From Mesorhizobium amorphae (GTDB lineage: Bacteria > Pseudomonadota > Alphaproteobacteria > Rhizobiales > Rhizobiaceae), in contig NZ_JHQS01000063.1 of assembly GCF_014843845.1 (NCBI RefSeq), forward strand, positions 51,972 through 115,971: a stretch of DNA of 64,000 nucleotides, read 5' to 3'. Positions 44,335 to 53,726 of this stretch are shown here, in pieces. The notes below the pieces were generated by a model. The model did not search any database and was not told the origin of the DNA. It was given only the letters and a program-made list of their open reading frames with translations. Position 1 is the first letter of the stretch, and each line of letters begins with the position of its first letter. The position numbers and the translations under genes are program-made.

Positions 44335-45864
44335 TTAGCCTTGCAGCCCGGCCCTTGCCGCCGCCATCTCACGCCAGCGCGTTCCCAGCGAGACACCGAC
44401 GAGCAGCAGGCAGAAACTGAGAGCGAGAGGCGAGTAGAATGCCTCTTCCTGCAACACGGCATTGGCCGAGATGGTGACAATGCCGACGAAACCAAACAGG
44501 AAATTCAGGTCGCCGGTTTCGATCAGCTGCCGCCTGGTCGCCACGGCGAGCGCCGCCAGGAAGCCGAAGAAAACCAGGCTGCCAATTCCCATCTGGTACA
44601 GCATGACGCCGACGGCGCTTTCGACCGGGATCGACGCGGCGCCTTCCGCCTGGGCGGTCGACCAACTGAGATTGATGCTGGTGCTCGACAGATTGCCGCC
44701 CAGCCCCAGTCCCTGGCCAAGCGGGTTGGCCATGAAGTCGCGTATGCCCGCCGCCAGGCCGAGCACGTGATAGTCGCCATGCGTGGCGCCATAGGCAATT
44801 GCCGCGGTTGTCCAGACCAAGGCCAGGGCGACGACACCGGAAAGCGTCAGGCCGGTGCGGGAAGGGCTATGGAACAGCCGTACGCAGAGCGCGACGAGCA
44901 GCATGAATGTCGCGCCCTTGGAGCCGATGACAAGCAGCAGCGGCAGAGCGGCGATGGGCAGCAGCCAGCGACCCTTGAAGAGCAGCCAGGCCGATATGAT
45001 GCTCAGCGCATAGGCATAGCTGATCGAATGAAAGTTCGGACCGCCTATGCGAAAGACGCTGGGCAGGATGTCGTTGAAGAACGGCGTGTTGAAGAAGGTC
45101 GTCGTCATCACGTCCTCAAGTCCGCGGAAAACGAAGCCGGTTTCCTTGAGCGCCTTCTCCCACACGCCGGTCTCGATCTGCCGCGCGATGTTGCGTTCGA
45201 TGTAGAGGTCGCCATGAAAGAGGCCGAGGAAGTTCATCGTGAAGGTCAGTTCCACATAGCCGTAGATGACCGCGCCAGTGCCTAGCCAGAGCATGCTCTT
45301 GCGCAGGTCGATGGGATAGAGGCTGGCCGCCAGGACCGCGATGTGGAAGCAGGCGAGGGGCGTGATCGTGTTGCGGAAGTAGACGACCGCGTCCTTGGGG
45401 CCGCCATGCACGACCCCCAGGGCGAAATAGAAACAGATCGTCCCGCACAGCACGATGCTCAGCAGCAGCCAGGCGCGCAATTCGGGCAAGGCGCGCACGC
45501 GGTGCTGAAACGACGCCGCCAGGAAGATGCAGAAGGCGGTCATCAGGATGATGAAGTTCGTACCGCGCAGCGCGTCGAACGTATCGTTGTCGGGTATGTA
45601 AGGCGTGTACCACGCCACCATCATGTTCTGGTAGAGAAAGGCGCAGATGATCACGACAGGAATGCCCGCCGGCACCGCGTTCGAAACGATCAGCGTCAGT
45701 ATGAACGTCGCGACAATCCCGAACGGCGTCCACACCGCAAAGGCCGAAACGCCGAGCGCAACGACGATGAGCGCCATCGAGACATGCAGCAGGGCCTCGG
45801 CGCTCGATGCGTCCGGAGCCCGCGCGCTTAGCCCGACATGCGGATATGTCCCTGTGATGCTCAT
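44335..45864 (-). CDS. Wzy/O-antigen-ligase-like polysaccharide polymerase
   Basis: 509 residues with about 11-12 hydrophobic segments starting near residue 25 (LLHVSMALIVVALGVSAFAVW). A large loop in the second half and the motif GSKGATFMLLVALCVRLF followed by NPLGQGLGLGG are typical of Wzy_C/O-antigen ligase integral membrane proteins, which polymerise or transfer polysaccharide repeat units in the periplasm. Next to copolymerase and flippase genes, so repeat-unit polymerase is the likely role. Specificity unknown. Confidence 0.8.
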   Translation of the reverse strand: MSITGTYPHVGLSARAPDASSAEALLHVSMALIVVALGVSAFAVWTPFGIVATFILTLIVSNAVPAGIPVVIICAFLYQNMMVAWYTPYIPDNDTFDALRGTNFIILMTAFCIFLAASFQHRVRALPELRAWLLLSIVLCGTICFYFALGVVHGGPKDAVVYFRNTITPLACFHIAVLAASLYPIDLRKSMLWLGTGAVIYGYVELTFTMNFLGLFHGDLYIERNIARQIETGVWEKALKETGFVFRGLEDVMTTTFFNTPFFNDILPSVFRIGGPNFHSISYAYALSIISAWLLFKGRWLLPIAALPLLLVIGSKGATFMLLVALCVRLFHSPSRTGLTLSGVVALALVWTTAAIAYGATHGDYHVLGLAAGIRDFMANPLGQGLGLGGNLSSTSINLSWSTAQAEGAASIPVESAVGVMLYQMGIGSLVFFGFLAALAVATRRQLIETGDLNFLFGFVGIVTISANAVLQEEAFYSPLALSFCLLLVGVSLGTRWREMAAARAGLQG

Positions 45865-45924
45865 TGCCGGTCCGCTTTGATCCTCGCCTGCGCCAGCCTG
45901 CAGCCTTGACGTCTGCTGTCCATT

Positions 45925-47058
45925 TCAGTCGCCGTCTCCCAGCAGGGCGGCAATCATCTGAGGATCGAACCCCTCGGTGCTTTGCCTGCTGGCGATAATG
46001 CCAAAACCCTGATCGAGCTCCCAATGAGCCCAGCCGATGTGGTTTGCCTCGGCCGCCTTGCGCACGGCACGGGTCCAGGCCGTGCGGCTTGCTGGATCCA
46101 CGCAGAAATTGAGCACGCCGAACTCGTTCAGGATGACCGGGCAGTCATGGGCACTGGACCAGCGTCCGAGCTTGGCAAAGTCCGCAGCGATCCGCGCCTC
46201 TGTCCAAGGATCTGACAATTCCTTCTCCACCAGGGAGGCAGCCTCTTCGTCGCCCGCAGCCCGCAATCTGGAGACAAGCGCGCGCACCTGCGGCATGTCC
46301 CTTGTCGCGGGAAAGGGCAGGTTGGCGATGCGGGCGAGCGGCGATGTATCCCAGTTCTCGCATTGATGGGTGAACGCCATGGGCGCGTAGTAGTGGATGG
46401 CTGCAATCTGCCTGTCGTCGACCAAGGGCGGCGTGTCGGCTATTTCCCATATGCCCTGGAAGCGTGCCGGGCCCCAAACCAGCGTGTGGAGCGGACATTT
46501 GGCCCGCAACGTCTCGGCGAGCTGTTGGCGAAGTTCAAGCCACGCGGCACGCTCCATCAGCGGCTCGTTCAACAGTTCCGGATAGACCGAATTCGTCGGC
46601 AGGTCGGCGATGACGGCGCGCAGGGCCGTCCAGGCCAGGACCACCCGCCTGGCCGCATTTGCCGGATCATGCTCGAAAGCCGCACGAAGATCGCCGGACG
46701 GATGCATGTCCACCAGAACGGCGAAGCCCAGCCCGACAAGCTCTGCGATCCCGTCGCGAATGCGGCGGAGCACCGCCCGGTCGCCTGCCGAGACAAGATC
46801 GCCGTTCACTGGCAAGCGGATCGTTTCGAACCCGGCTTGCCGCAGCTTTTGCAGCGTCGCCGCAGCGGGAGCAATACCTTCCTCGCGTTCGAACCATCCG
46901 GGAAGATTGAAGCCACGCGAAGGAACGGGACGAGCGGCCGTTGCCGGCAGCGCGGTCGAGACGGAGAAGGGGAGGGTCGTAAGCAAAGCCCCGCCAGCAA
47001 GTGCAAGCGCATGCCGCCGTGACACTGTCAGCGGCGATACCAGCTCAACCGCCCGCAT
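45925..47058 (-). CDS. Exported glycoside hydrolase family 5 (cellulase-like)
   Basis: 377 residues. Tat-like signal SRRHALALAGGALL, cleavage near 40. TIM-barrel GH5 marks: GFNLPGWF, FETIRLPVN, VLVDMHP, acid/base Glu165 in ELLNEP, IHYYAPMAFTHQ, and nucleophile Glu312 in ILNEFGV. Family members cut beta-1,4-glucans and related glycans. Located 3 bases after the copolymerase gene, so it probably trims or releases the exopolysaccharide made here, as EPS-cluster glycanases do. Confidence 0.88.
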   Translation of the reverse strand: MRAVELVSPLTVSRRHALALAGGALLTTLPFSVSTALPATAARPVPSRGFNLPGWFEREEGIAPAAATLQKLRQAGFETIRLPVNGDLVSAGDRAVLRRIRDGIAELVGLGFAVLVDMHPSGDLRAAFEHDPANAARRVVLAWTALRAVIADLPTNSVYPELLNEPLMERAAWLELRQQLAETLRAKCPLHTLVWGPARFQGIWEIADTPPLVDDRQIAAIHYYAPMAFTHQCENWDTSPLARIANLPFPATRDMPQVRALVSRLRAAGDEEAASLVEKELSDPWTEARIAADFAKLGRWSSAHDCPVILNEFGVLNFCVDPASRTAWTRAVRKAAEANHIGWAHWELDQGFGIIASRQSTEGFDPQMIAALLGDGD

Positions 47059-47061
47059 GGA

Positions 47062-49224
47062 TCAACTCCTTGCGAGGGAACTGCGGCGCAATCCGCCGGC
47101 CCCAGACGCGACATCGGGCATTGCCTTTGCCCCGGCGGGCTGTGCGCTGTCGATCACAAGAGTGGCGCTGCGTTCGATCTGGCCGGTGCCGAGATGCTGC
47201 TCCAGCAGGGCGGCGGTCCCGGACGCAGATTCGGATGGGCTTAGCGCGAAAAGCATCAGATCGACGCTTGCAAAGATCTCCCGATCCCAACCGTTCTCAC
47301 CAAGGGATGGGGCAATCACGAGCACGAAATCGAATGCGCTCCCGGCTTCGGCCAGAATGCCGCGCAAGGTGTTGCGATCCCGGAATTCTGCCCCCTTCTC
47401 CACGGCCGGACTGCATACGACCGTGCGCAGGCCGCTCGCGCCATCGATGAACAGGCCGGGTCCGTAGCCAGCACGGTGCGGCTGGCCTCCGATTTCAACC
47501 ACAAGCACATTCTGCTCGGCTTGCTGGAGACCAATCCCGACCATCGCGCCCGCAAGCCTTGCGTCAACATTGCTGCGCGTGGAGGAGACCAGAAGCACGA
47601 AGGGTTTGGGGTGGTCGCTAAGGCGCAGGAGTATTTGCCGCATAAGCTTCAGCACGCCCAGCGAAAGCGCGTCGCTGCCGGCTTGAAACAGTGACTTCCT
47701 CAGCGCCTTGATGCTTGAATGCGCCGCACCGCCGGCGACCCCCGGCAGGCGGTACTCGCCGAAATTGGCTGGCAATGGACGAGACATGGCAGGTGCGCCG
47801 TCCTTTTTCGGCTCTTTTGGCTGGGTCGCCTGCGGCACCTCTTCGCGAGGGCTTCGCGGGTCATCCTCGGGCTTGCGGACCGGCCCCAGCGCGAGGGCGA
47901 TACCGCATCCGGCGATGAGGCCCAGAAAGGCGCTGACCGGCAGGAGCAGGGCCGGCTTCGGCCAGGTCGGCTGCAGCGGGGCGGAGGCGGCGCTGATCGT
48001 GCGCGCCTCGGATGTCTGGACGCCCTGCATCTGCGACGTTTCCTGCGCGCGTTTCAGGAAATCGTCGAGCACGGTGCGGGCAGCCTGGGCCTTGGAGTCC
48101 AGTTGCCGCAGTTGCACCTGTGCGATATTCGAGTTCGTGGACTGCTGGCGCAGGGCCTCGAGCTTGGCCTGCAGCTTCGCCACATTCTGGGCGGCGAGAT
48201 CGTAGCTGGCCTTCAGCTGCTGTCTTATCCGCTCCGCCTCGGCGGCCATCAGCCGGTTCATGCGATCGAGCTCCGACCTGAGCCGCGCAATGGCCGGATG
48301 ACGAGGCCCATACATGGTTTCGAGATTGGCGAGCTCTGCCGCGCGCTGGTTATAGTCGTCGCGCAATTTGACGGCGGAATTGGAGAAAAGGATTTCCGCC
48401 AGCTTGGCCAGGCCGGCCGGCGAGGTGCCCGCGGCCAGCGCCTGATTGTATCGGTCCCGCGCCTGATCGGCGTCGCCCTGTGCGGTTATCAACTGCGCCG
48501 TGAGCTGGTCGAGCTGCGACTGCAACGTGCCGCCATCGGCCGACCCCAGGATCTCGTGCTCCGACTTGAAATCCTCGACCGCGCGCTCGGCGTCGCTGAC
48601 GTCCTTCTGAAGACCCTTGATCCTGTCGTTGAGGAGAGAATTCACGTCGCTGTTGGCGGTTTCGCGTTCTCCGGCGAGGCCTGTTCTGTAGCGATTGACG
48701 ATGGCGTTGGCGATGCGCGCGGCCTTGTCCGGCGATGGCGACGTGAAGGAGACATTGATGACATAGGTCAGTCCTTCACGGTCCACCGATACCGCTTTTT
48801 GAAAGCGCTTGAAGGCCGCGTCCGGTGAGGGGCCGCGGCCCGCTCCAAACATCGACAAGACACGCGAGACCAGGCCTTTGCCTGAAAATTCCGGATCGTT
48901 TTGAAGCCCCTCTTTGTCGAACACTGCCCCCAGCAAGTCCTGCGATTCGATGACGAAGACCTGGCTTGCGATGGCGGCGCTGTCGGCGCCGATGCCGGGA
49001 AGAACGTCGTTGAAATTGGTCGCGCGCGAATCGCGCGGGTCGATCAATATCGAGGCGGTCGCCGTATAGCTCGGGCTCGTCACGGCGAGATAAAGCAGTG
49101 CAAGCAGCAGCGCCGCGCCGGCGATGGCAAGAACCATGACGCGTCGCCCCCACAGGACTGCCCATAGCGGTCCTATGTCGAACAAAGGTGGAAGCGTGCG
49201 ATCGTCGGTTCTGGCTGGCGTCAT
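47062..49224 (-). CDS. GumC/Wzc-like polysaccharide copolymerase with degenerate kinase domain
   Basis: 720 residues; start ATG 49224 with agagga 6 bases before it. Wzz domain: membrane segment about 30-50, then SPSYTATASILIDPRDSRATNF and a long coiled coil (about 190-420), second membrane segment near 440-460 (PALLLPVSAFLGLIAGCGIAL). The cytoplasmic C-terminal part has BY-kinase topology (VLLVSS...LAGAMVGIGL...VLVVEIGG...DFVLVIAP), but the Walker A position (about 541-550) reads SSTRSNVDAR, with no GK[ST]. No Tyr-rich tail either. Probably controls chain length without kinase activity. Confidence 0.85.
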   Translation of the reverse strand: MTPARTDDRTLPPLFDIGPLWAVLWGRRVMVLAIAGAALLLALLYLAVTSPSYTATASILIDPRDSRATNFNDVLPGIGADSAAIASQVFVIESQDLLGAVFDKEGLQNDPEFSGKGLVSRVLSMFGAGRGPSPDAAFKRFQKAVSVDREGLTYVINVSFTSPSPDKAARIANAIVNRYRTGLAGERETANSDVNSLLNDRIKGLQKDVSDAERAVEDFKSEHEILGSADGGTLQSQLDQLTAQLITAQGDADQARDRYNQALAAGTSPAGLAKLAEILFSNSAVKLRDDYNQRAAELANLETMYGPRHPAIARLRSELDRMNRLMAAEAERIRQQLKASYDLAAQNVAKLQAKLEALRQQSTNSNIAQVQLRQLDSKAQAARTVLDDFLKRAQETSQMQGVQTSEARTISAASAPLQPTWPKPALLLPVSAFLGLIAGCGIALALGPVRKPEDDPRSPREEVPQATQPKEPKKDGAPAMSRPLPANFGEYRLPGVAGGAAHSSIKALRKSLFQAGSDALSLGVLKLMRQILLRLSDHPKPFVLLVSSTRSNVDARLAGAMVGIGLQQAEQNVLVVEIGGQPHRAGYGPGLFIDGASGLRTVVCSPAVEKGAEFRDRNTLRGILAEAGSAFDFVLVIAPSLGENGWDREIFASVDLMLFALSPSESASGTAALLEQHLGTGQIERSATLVIDSAQPAGAKAMPDVASGAGGLRRSSLARS

Positions 49225-49464
49225 CGGTTTCCTCTGCAGAGCGCGCCTTCCGGCCTTACTCTACACCGCCAGTATTCAGAATTATCGTTAGTCTTCCGTT
49301 AAGGTTACCCCGCCCGCTGCTCAAATTAACAAACTGGTGACGGTAACCATGCGGAGCGTTCGCGCTGGCGCGATCGCAGGCTTTTGCTCTATTGAGAGGC
49401 AGGTTTCAGCGTCGGCTCGCCTGCCGCGGGGGTAGGGCATCGCCGAACGCCACAGGGGCCGACG
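49225..49464. promoter_or_regulatory. Divergent region copolymerase/flippase with CtrA-like half-site pair
   Basis: 240 bases driving the two arms of the polysaccharide cluster. TTAG-N7-TTAA at 49288-49302 is one base from the CtrA consensus TTAA-N7-TTAA. The stretch around 49275-49345 is AT-richer than coding DNA. No gene is supported on either strand. Confidence 0.3.
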
Positions 49465-50880
49465 TTGGATGAAAATATAAGCAATCGCAGCGCGATATCG
49501 GGCGCCGACACCCGTCCTGCAGCCGACGATATGCGCATGTCCATCGCTACGCTCGCCAGGAACGGCGCCGTGGCGGGCGTGATCAAGCTCGCCAGTGCCG
49601 GCCTGTCCTTCCTGATGTTCGTGGCCGTGGCGATGGTCATGGACGGAAGGCAGTTCGGCCTCTATAGCGCAGCCTATGCCGGCGCCAGTCTGGTCTCTTT
49701 CTTCGCCTCGGTGGGTCAGCAAAGCACCGTGCTGAGGTTCTGGCCGCAATATGTCGGCCTCGGCGACCATAGCTCGGCGCATGGCATGATGGCTCGCGCC
49801 ATTCTCGTCGCGCTTGCCGGGCTCGTTGGCTCCAGCCTGCTCATTCTCATGGTCGGATTCTTGCCGTTCATCGGGAAAGGCACGCCGGAATGGCTTTCGT
49901 TGTGCGTGGCGGCTGCGGTCCTGTCGTTCGCACTCGGCTGGTCGGAATTCACGTCCGGCGCTTTCCGCGCCAAGAACGCGCTCATATCCGGCCTGTTGCC
50001 GCGCGACATCATCTGGCGTGCGGGCACGATTGCCGCCATTGCCGCTTGCCACTTCATGCATATCGAGATGAGCGCGGTTGCGGCGACCCATCTGACCGCC
50101 TTGCTGCTCATCCTTTCGGTTGTTCCGCAGACGCTGCTTCTCGTGCGCGACACGGCGCGCGCCAAGCGCGGCCCACTCACCGAGGGGCAAAAGAGGGAAT
50201 TCAAGACCGTGACGCTTGGCCTGTGGGGCGTCACCTCGCTGCCGCCGGCGCTCGGCCAGGTAAGCACGCTGCTTGTGGCGGTGATCCTGGGACCTGAGGC
50301 GGCCGGCGCGATCTTCGTCGCCGATCGGACCACGCGGTTCGTGGCGCTTGCGCTCAATGGAATCAATCAGGCGCTCGCGCCACAGATTTCGAGCGCCTTC
50401 TACAGCGGCGACAGGGCGCATGTTCAGCGCATCACCAATCTCGCCGCGCTTGGCAGCTTTGCCATTGCACTCTGCGTGCTTGCAGCGTTCTGGATTTTCG
50501 GCGGCTTTATCCTGTCCATGTTCAATCCGACCTACGACACGCCCACCATGCGGGCAACACTCGTCATCTTCGGCATAGGCGCAACCTTTGCCACGGCTTG
50601 TGGCCCGATCGAGATCCTCCTGCAGTTGACCGGCCTGCAGCATGCGCTGTTCAAGGTTCTGGTTGTCGTCAACATACTGGGGCTCGGCGCGACGGCGGTG
50701 ACGACGTATTTCTTTGGACCCATTGGCGCGGCAGTCAGCATCGCCGGAACGGTCATCGCCTGGACCGCCATTGCCGTGTCGATCGCACGGCGCAGGATAG
50801 GCATAAATCCATCTGTCTTCGGCTTCACGATGGCAAGAGTTGCGCCCGTTCCCAGGGTGATGCTGAAAGGTCGTACGTGA
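49465..50880 (+). CDS. Wzx-like polysaccharide flippase (MOP superfamily)
   Basis: 471 residues from TTG 49465, which has caggggcc at about 6-12 bases; ATG 49531 or 49537 is the alternative and starts just before the first membrane segment. About 12-14 hydrophobic segments, beginning with VIKLASAGLSFLMFVAVAMVM, and the polysacc_synt-type pattern (AAYAGASLVSFFASVGQQSTVLRF, TRFVALALNGINQALAPQISS). Translocates lipid-linked repeat units across the inner membrane. The stop overlaps the glycosyltransferase start (GTGA). Confidence 0.88.
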   Translation: MDENISNRSAISGADTRPAADDMRMSIATLARNGAVAGVIKLASAGLSFLMFVAVAMVMDGRQFGLYSAAYAGASLVSFFASVGQQSTVLRFWPQYVGLGDHSSAHGMMARAILVALAGLVGSSLLILMVGFLPFIGKGTPEWLSLCVAAAVLSFALGWSEFTSGAFRAKNALISGLLPRDIIWRAGTIAAIAACHFMHIEMSAVAATHLTALLLILSVVPQTLLLVRDTARAKRGPLTEGQKREFKTVTLGLWGVTSLPPALGQVSTLLVAVILGPEAAGAIFVADRTTRFVALALNGINQALAPQISSAFYSGDRAHVQRITNLAALGSFAIALCVLAAFWIFGGFILSMFNPTYDTPTMRATLVIFGIGATFATACGPIEILLQLTGLQHALFKVLVVVNILGLGATAVTTYFFGPIGAAVSIAGTVIAWTAIAVSIARRRIGINPSVFGFTMARVAPVPRVMLKGRT

Positions 50881-51971
50881 AGATCATTCAGGTACAGACC
50901 CAGGCGGAGGCCGCGGGCGCGCAGCGTATTTCCGACATGGTGGGCGAAGGCTTGCGGGCGCGCGGGCACGAGGTGCGCACCGTCTTCATGTACCGCAAGA
51001 CGGACGCCTTCGATGCCGATCCTTATGCGGATTTCATCCTCACCGAGAGTCCAAAGGGATTGCCTGGGCAGATCCGGGCGGCCATTGGTCTCGCGACATA
51101 TCTGCGCAAGTCGCGGCCAGACGCCGTCATCACCTATCAGCACTACGGCAACATCTTCGGCACGATCGGCGCCCGCCTGGCGGGCGTAAGCCGGATCATC
51201 GCCAACCAGAGCGGTTCGCCGCACACCAAAGGGGTGATGGGCGTCCTGTCCCAGATCGACAGGCTGATGGGCGTGGTTGGCCTCTACCGGACGAATGTCG
51301 TCAACTCGGCCTGGACGGAAGCGCAATTCAGTCACTATCCGCAAGCCTATCGGCGGCGCTTGCGGCGCATCGATCATGGCGTTGCCGCGCCGCATGAAGA
51401 CTTCGACAAGGCGGCGGCACGCGCTTCCTTTGGCTTGCCTCGGAATGCATGGCTTGCCGTCTCGTCCGGCCGGCTGACGCAACAGAAGAACCAGATTGCG
51501 CTCGTTGGGGCGCTCGATCAGCTGCCCGATATCCATGTCGCGATTGCCGGTGTCGGGCCGGAGCGCGACACGCTTGTCGCCTTGGCCAAAAGCCGGGATG
51601 TGGCGGACCGGCTGCATCTGGTCGGCGAAGTCCCCCCGTCGCGTATTTTCGAGTTCCTGGCGGCAGGCGACATCTACGCGTTTCCGTCGTTGAATGAGAC
51701 CTTCGGTCTTGCCTGCGTCGAAGCGGCAATTTCCGGTTTGCCTGTCGTGGCGAACGACCTCGCCGTCATGCGGGAGGTGCTTGCTACCGAGGATGGCGAG
51801 ACCGCGGCGATCTTCGTCGAGGACGACGCCACCGGCATGGCCAAGGGGCTGGCCGACTTGATGGCCGGGCCGGAAATCATGGCCAGGCTTTCAGCGGCAG
51901 GGCGGCGGCTCAAGGACAAGTACGCGCCGGCCAGGATGTGCGCGGGCTACGAGGCGCTACTTCTTTCCTGA
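50877..51971 (+). CDS. GT4-family glycosyltransferase
   Basis: 364 residues from GTG 50877, overlapping the flippase stop. GT-B fold: N-terminal half with AAGAQRISDMVGEGLRARGHEV, C-terminal half with AVSSGRLTQQKNQIALVGAL, IAGVGPERDTL, LVGEVPPSRIFEFLAAGDIYAFPS and the donor-binding E-x7-E motif NETFGLACVEAAISGLPVV. Retaining transferase, adding a sugar to the lipid-linked repeat unit on the cytoplasmic face. The 3' end overlaps the opposite-strand gene by 15 bases. Confidence 0.93.
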   Translation: MKIIQVQTQAEAAGAQRISDMVGEGLRARGHEVRTVFMYRKTDAFDADPYADFILTESPKGLPGQIRAAIGLATYLRKSRPDAVITYQHYGNIFGTIGARLAGVSRIIANQSGSPHTKGVMGVLSQIDRLMGVVGLYRTNVVNSAWTEAQFSHYPQAYRRRLRRIDHGVAAPHEDFDKAAARASFGLPRNAWLAVSSGRLTQQKNQIALVGALDQLPDIHVAIAGVGPERDTLVALAKSRDVADRLHLVGEVPPSRIFEFLAAGDIYAFPSLNETFGLACVEAAISGLPVVANDLAVMREVLATEDGETAAIFVEDDATGMAKGLADLMAGPEIMARLSAAGRRLKDKYAPARMCAGYEALLLS

Positions 51972-53435
51972 ACGTCTTCGCACCACCGCTATGCCGTCGA
52001 TCGCTTCCAACACGCCCGATCGATTGAGCGTGTGGATTTTCGGATAGGGCCAGTCGCCATCGGTGTCGATCGGCCGGGGCGCCGAAAGCCGCACCGTCTG
52101 CTGGTCGAGTTCCAACAGTTCGCATAGGCCGAGCCCGCCGCCATAGCCGAGCGTTCCGTCCTGGACCGGGAGCAACATATGGCCCTCATCGATGCGAACG
52201 AAAGCACCACCTGGACGAGCCATGCGATGGTCGATCATGACAGGGTTCATAGGGTGGGGTTTCCACGGACCGGCGAGTGCGGGAGCGCAGAAAACCACCA
52301 GCGTGTCGGAGGTGCTGCCATAGCCATCGCGATCGGTGGCGAACAGCCAAAGCAGCCCGCCATGCTCGAGCAGCGTCGCGTCGGAAATCTCGCCTTCGAC
52401 CAGCACGGTCTCGGCGATCCAGCGGTCCGGGAAGGCCGAGGCACGGTAGAGCGTGAGCCTGCCGCTGGCGCTCGCCTCGGGAAGCATCCAGATCTCGCCG
52501 TCGCGCTCGAACACCTGCGGATAGGAGAGGTGGTGCGGCTCTTCCAGAACGACGCGTGGCGCCTCGGGAGCGCCGGCTGCGTCAAACGGAACGACGGAGA
52601 TGACGGCCTTGCCGGTCGCATGGGGATAGTCCTCGACGAAGAGGAACGACCGGCCCTGCCACTGGAACGGGAACGGATCGGCATAGAAGTGGTCGCCCGG
52701 GTCGGGCAGGACCGACCAACCGGGGCCAAGCCCGCCCGTATTCGCGATGCCTGGCGCATCGGTAAAGCGGTAGCCGACGCGCCAATGCGCATGACGGAAA
52801 CCTATGCGCCGGATGATCTCCCGGCCAAGCCGCGGCAGCGCCGAGCCCAGATAGGCTGACACGAACTGCATCGCCGTGCCGCCACCGCGGACTTCAGACA
52901 TGCGTTCGTTATTGAGAAGCCGGCCTTCAGCAAATGCCCGAACCACCGAGACGAGCAAGGTGATGGCGCGGGCAAGCACGTCCTCGGTGCCGAGTGCCGC
53001 CGATTCCCGCTTGTCCACCATCGGCCGTGCCCAGCCCACCAGCGTCTTCTTGTCGAGGACGGCTTCGATCAAAGGCAGCCTTCCGGCCGCGACCGCGATT
53101 GCCGCCGAGAGATCAGATGGGGATCCGTCGAACAGGAGGCCAACAGTCGGGACATCCGATGGGGCTGCGTTGCCGGCGAGGTCCAGTCTTAGCGCGGCGG
53201 ACCGGTGCCCGCTTCGTGCCTCGATCTCATGCGGCGAGGCGGCAAGGTTGGGGCGGCGCCGTCGAAACAGGCGCTGTTCAAAGGCAAAGGCGGCTTTTGC
53301 CGCCATCGGCCAGTTTGCTGCTCCGGGCTGATGGCGCACAGCCACATCATGGCCGTCCGCCCGAAGCCGCTCTATGACGACCTTCTGCCACAGGCGGGGG
53401 CTCGATTGCGGAACAATCACCTCGATCGACAGCAT
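51957..53435 (-). CDS. Glucosamine inositolphosphorylceramide transferase-family beta-propeller protein
   Basis: 492 residues from ATG 53435 (GTG 53477 is possible). The C-terminal half is a five-blade-like propeller: HFYADPFPFQWQGRSFLFVEDY, HHLSYPQVFERDGEIWMLPE, ISDATLLEHGGLLWLFATDRD, GPWKPHPMNPVMIDHRMARPGGAF. The order fits the family named after plant GIPC sphingolipid glucosamine transferases; bacterial members occur in polysaccharide clusters. The N-terminal part (about 1-200) resembles a Rossmann-type carrier domain (VEVIVPQ...RLWQKVVIERLRADGHDV). A role as glycosyl or acyl transferase is inferred. Codes tail to tail over the GT4 gene end. Confidence 0.7.
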   Translation of the reverse strand: MLSIEVIVPQSSPRLWQKVVIERLRADGHDVAVRHQPGAANWPMAAKAAFAFEQRLFRRRRPNLAASPHEIEARSGHRSAALRLDLAGNAAPSDVPTVGLLFDGSPSDLSAAIAVAAGRLPLIEAVLDKKTLVGWARPMVDKRESAALGTEDVLARAITLLVSVVRAFAEGRLLNNERMSEVRGGGTAMQFVSAYLGSALPRLGREIIRRIGFRHAHWRVGYRFTDAPGIANTGGLGPGWSVLPDPGDHFYADPFPFQWQGRSFLFVEDYPHATGKAVISVVPFDAAGAPEAPRVVLEEPHHLSYPQVFERDGEIWMLPEASASGRLTLYRASAFPDRWIAETVLVEGEISDATLLEHGGLLWLFATDRDGYGSTSDTLVVFCAPALAGPWKPHPMNPVMIDHRMARPGGAFVRIDEGHMLLPVQDGTLGYGGGLGLCELLELDQQTVRLSAPRPIDTDGDWPYPKIHTLNRSGVLEAIDGIAVVRRRSGKK

Positions 53436-53726
53436 GTCATTCCCGTCCGGCTGTAATGGTGCTCGGGTTCTAGACACTTGAAAAGAAATGATTTGGCCGA
53501 AAAAACTTACATTGGAGTTACATTCAAAGTCCGACTGCGTGATTCACGAGAAAATAAACTGTCGACCGACCCATCTCGAACCTGCCACGGAGGGCACATT
53601 CTAAGACAGATTTGCAACCATGGATCGATCTTTCGCATATACCAAGTTTCTAACAATCCTTGCGATTCGCCTTGACGCGGAACGCAAGACGTCGTCGATA
53701 GATCAGGCCCAGCCGGTTCGGATCAC
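53436..53726. other. 291-base divergent intergenic region
   Basis: AT-richer than the coding DNA, flanked by divergent genes, so promoters in both directions are expected. A 65-codon open frame (53478-53675) has no start signal and no family-like content. I see no convincing operator. Confidence 0.3.

Noticed and set aside
49321..50643. 440-codon minus-strand frame opposite the flippase
   Set aside because: Low-complexity charged sequence without hydrophobic core; the plus-strand frame has the regular membrane-segment pattern.
50598..50876. 93-codon N-terminal extension of the GT4 gene
   Set aside because: It overlaps the flippase in another frame; the GTG at 50877 forms a GTGA overlap and begins the transferase fold.
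53478..53675. 65-codon plus-strand frame in the divergent gap
   Set aside because: No ribosome site, no recognisable content, lies in the expected promoter region.
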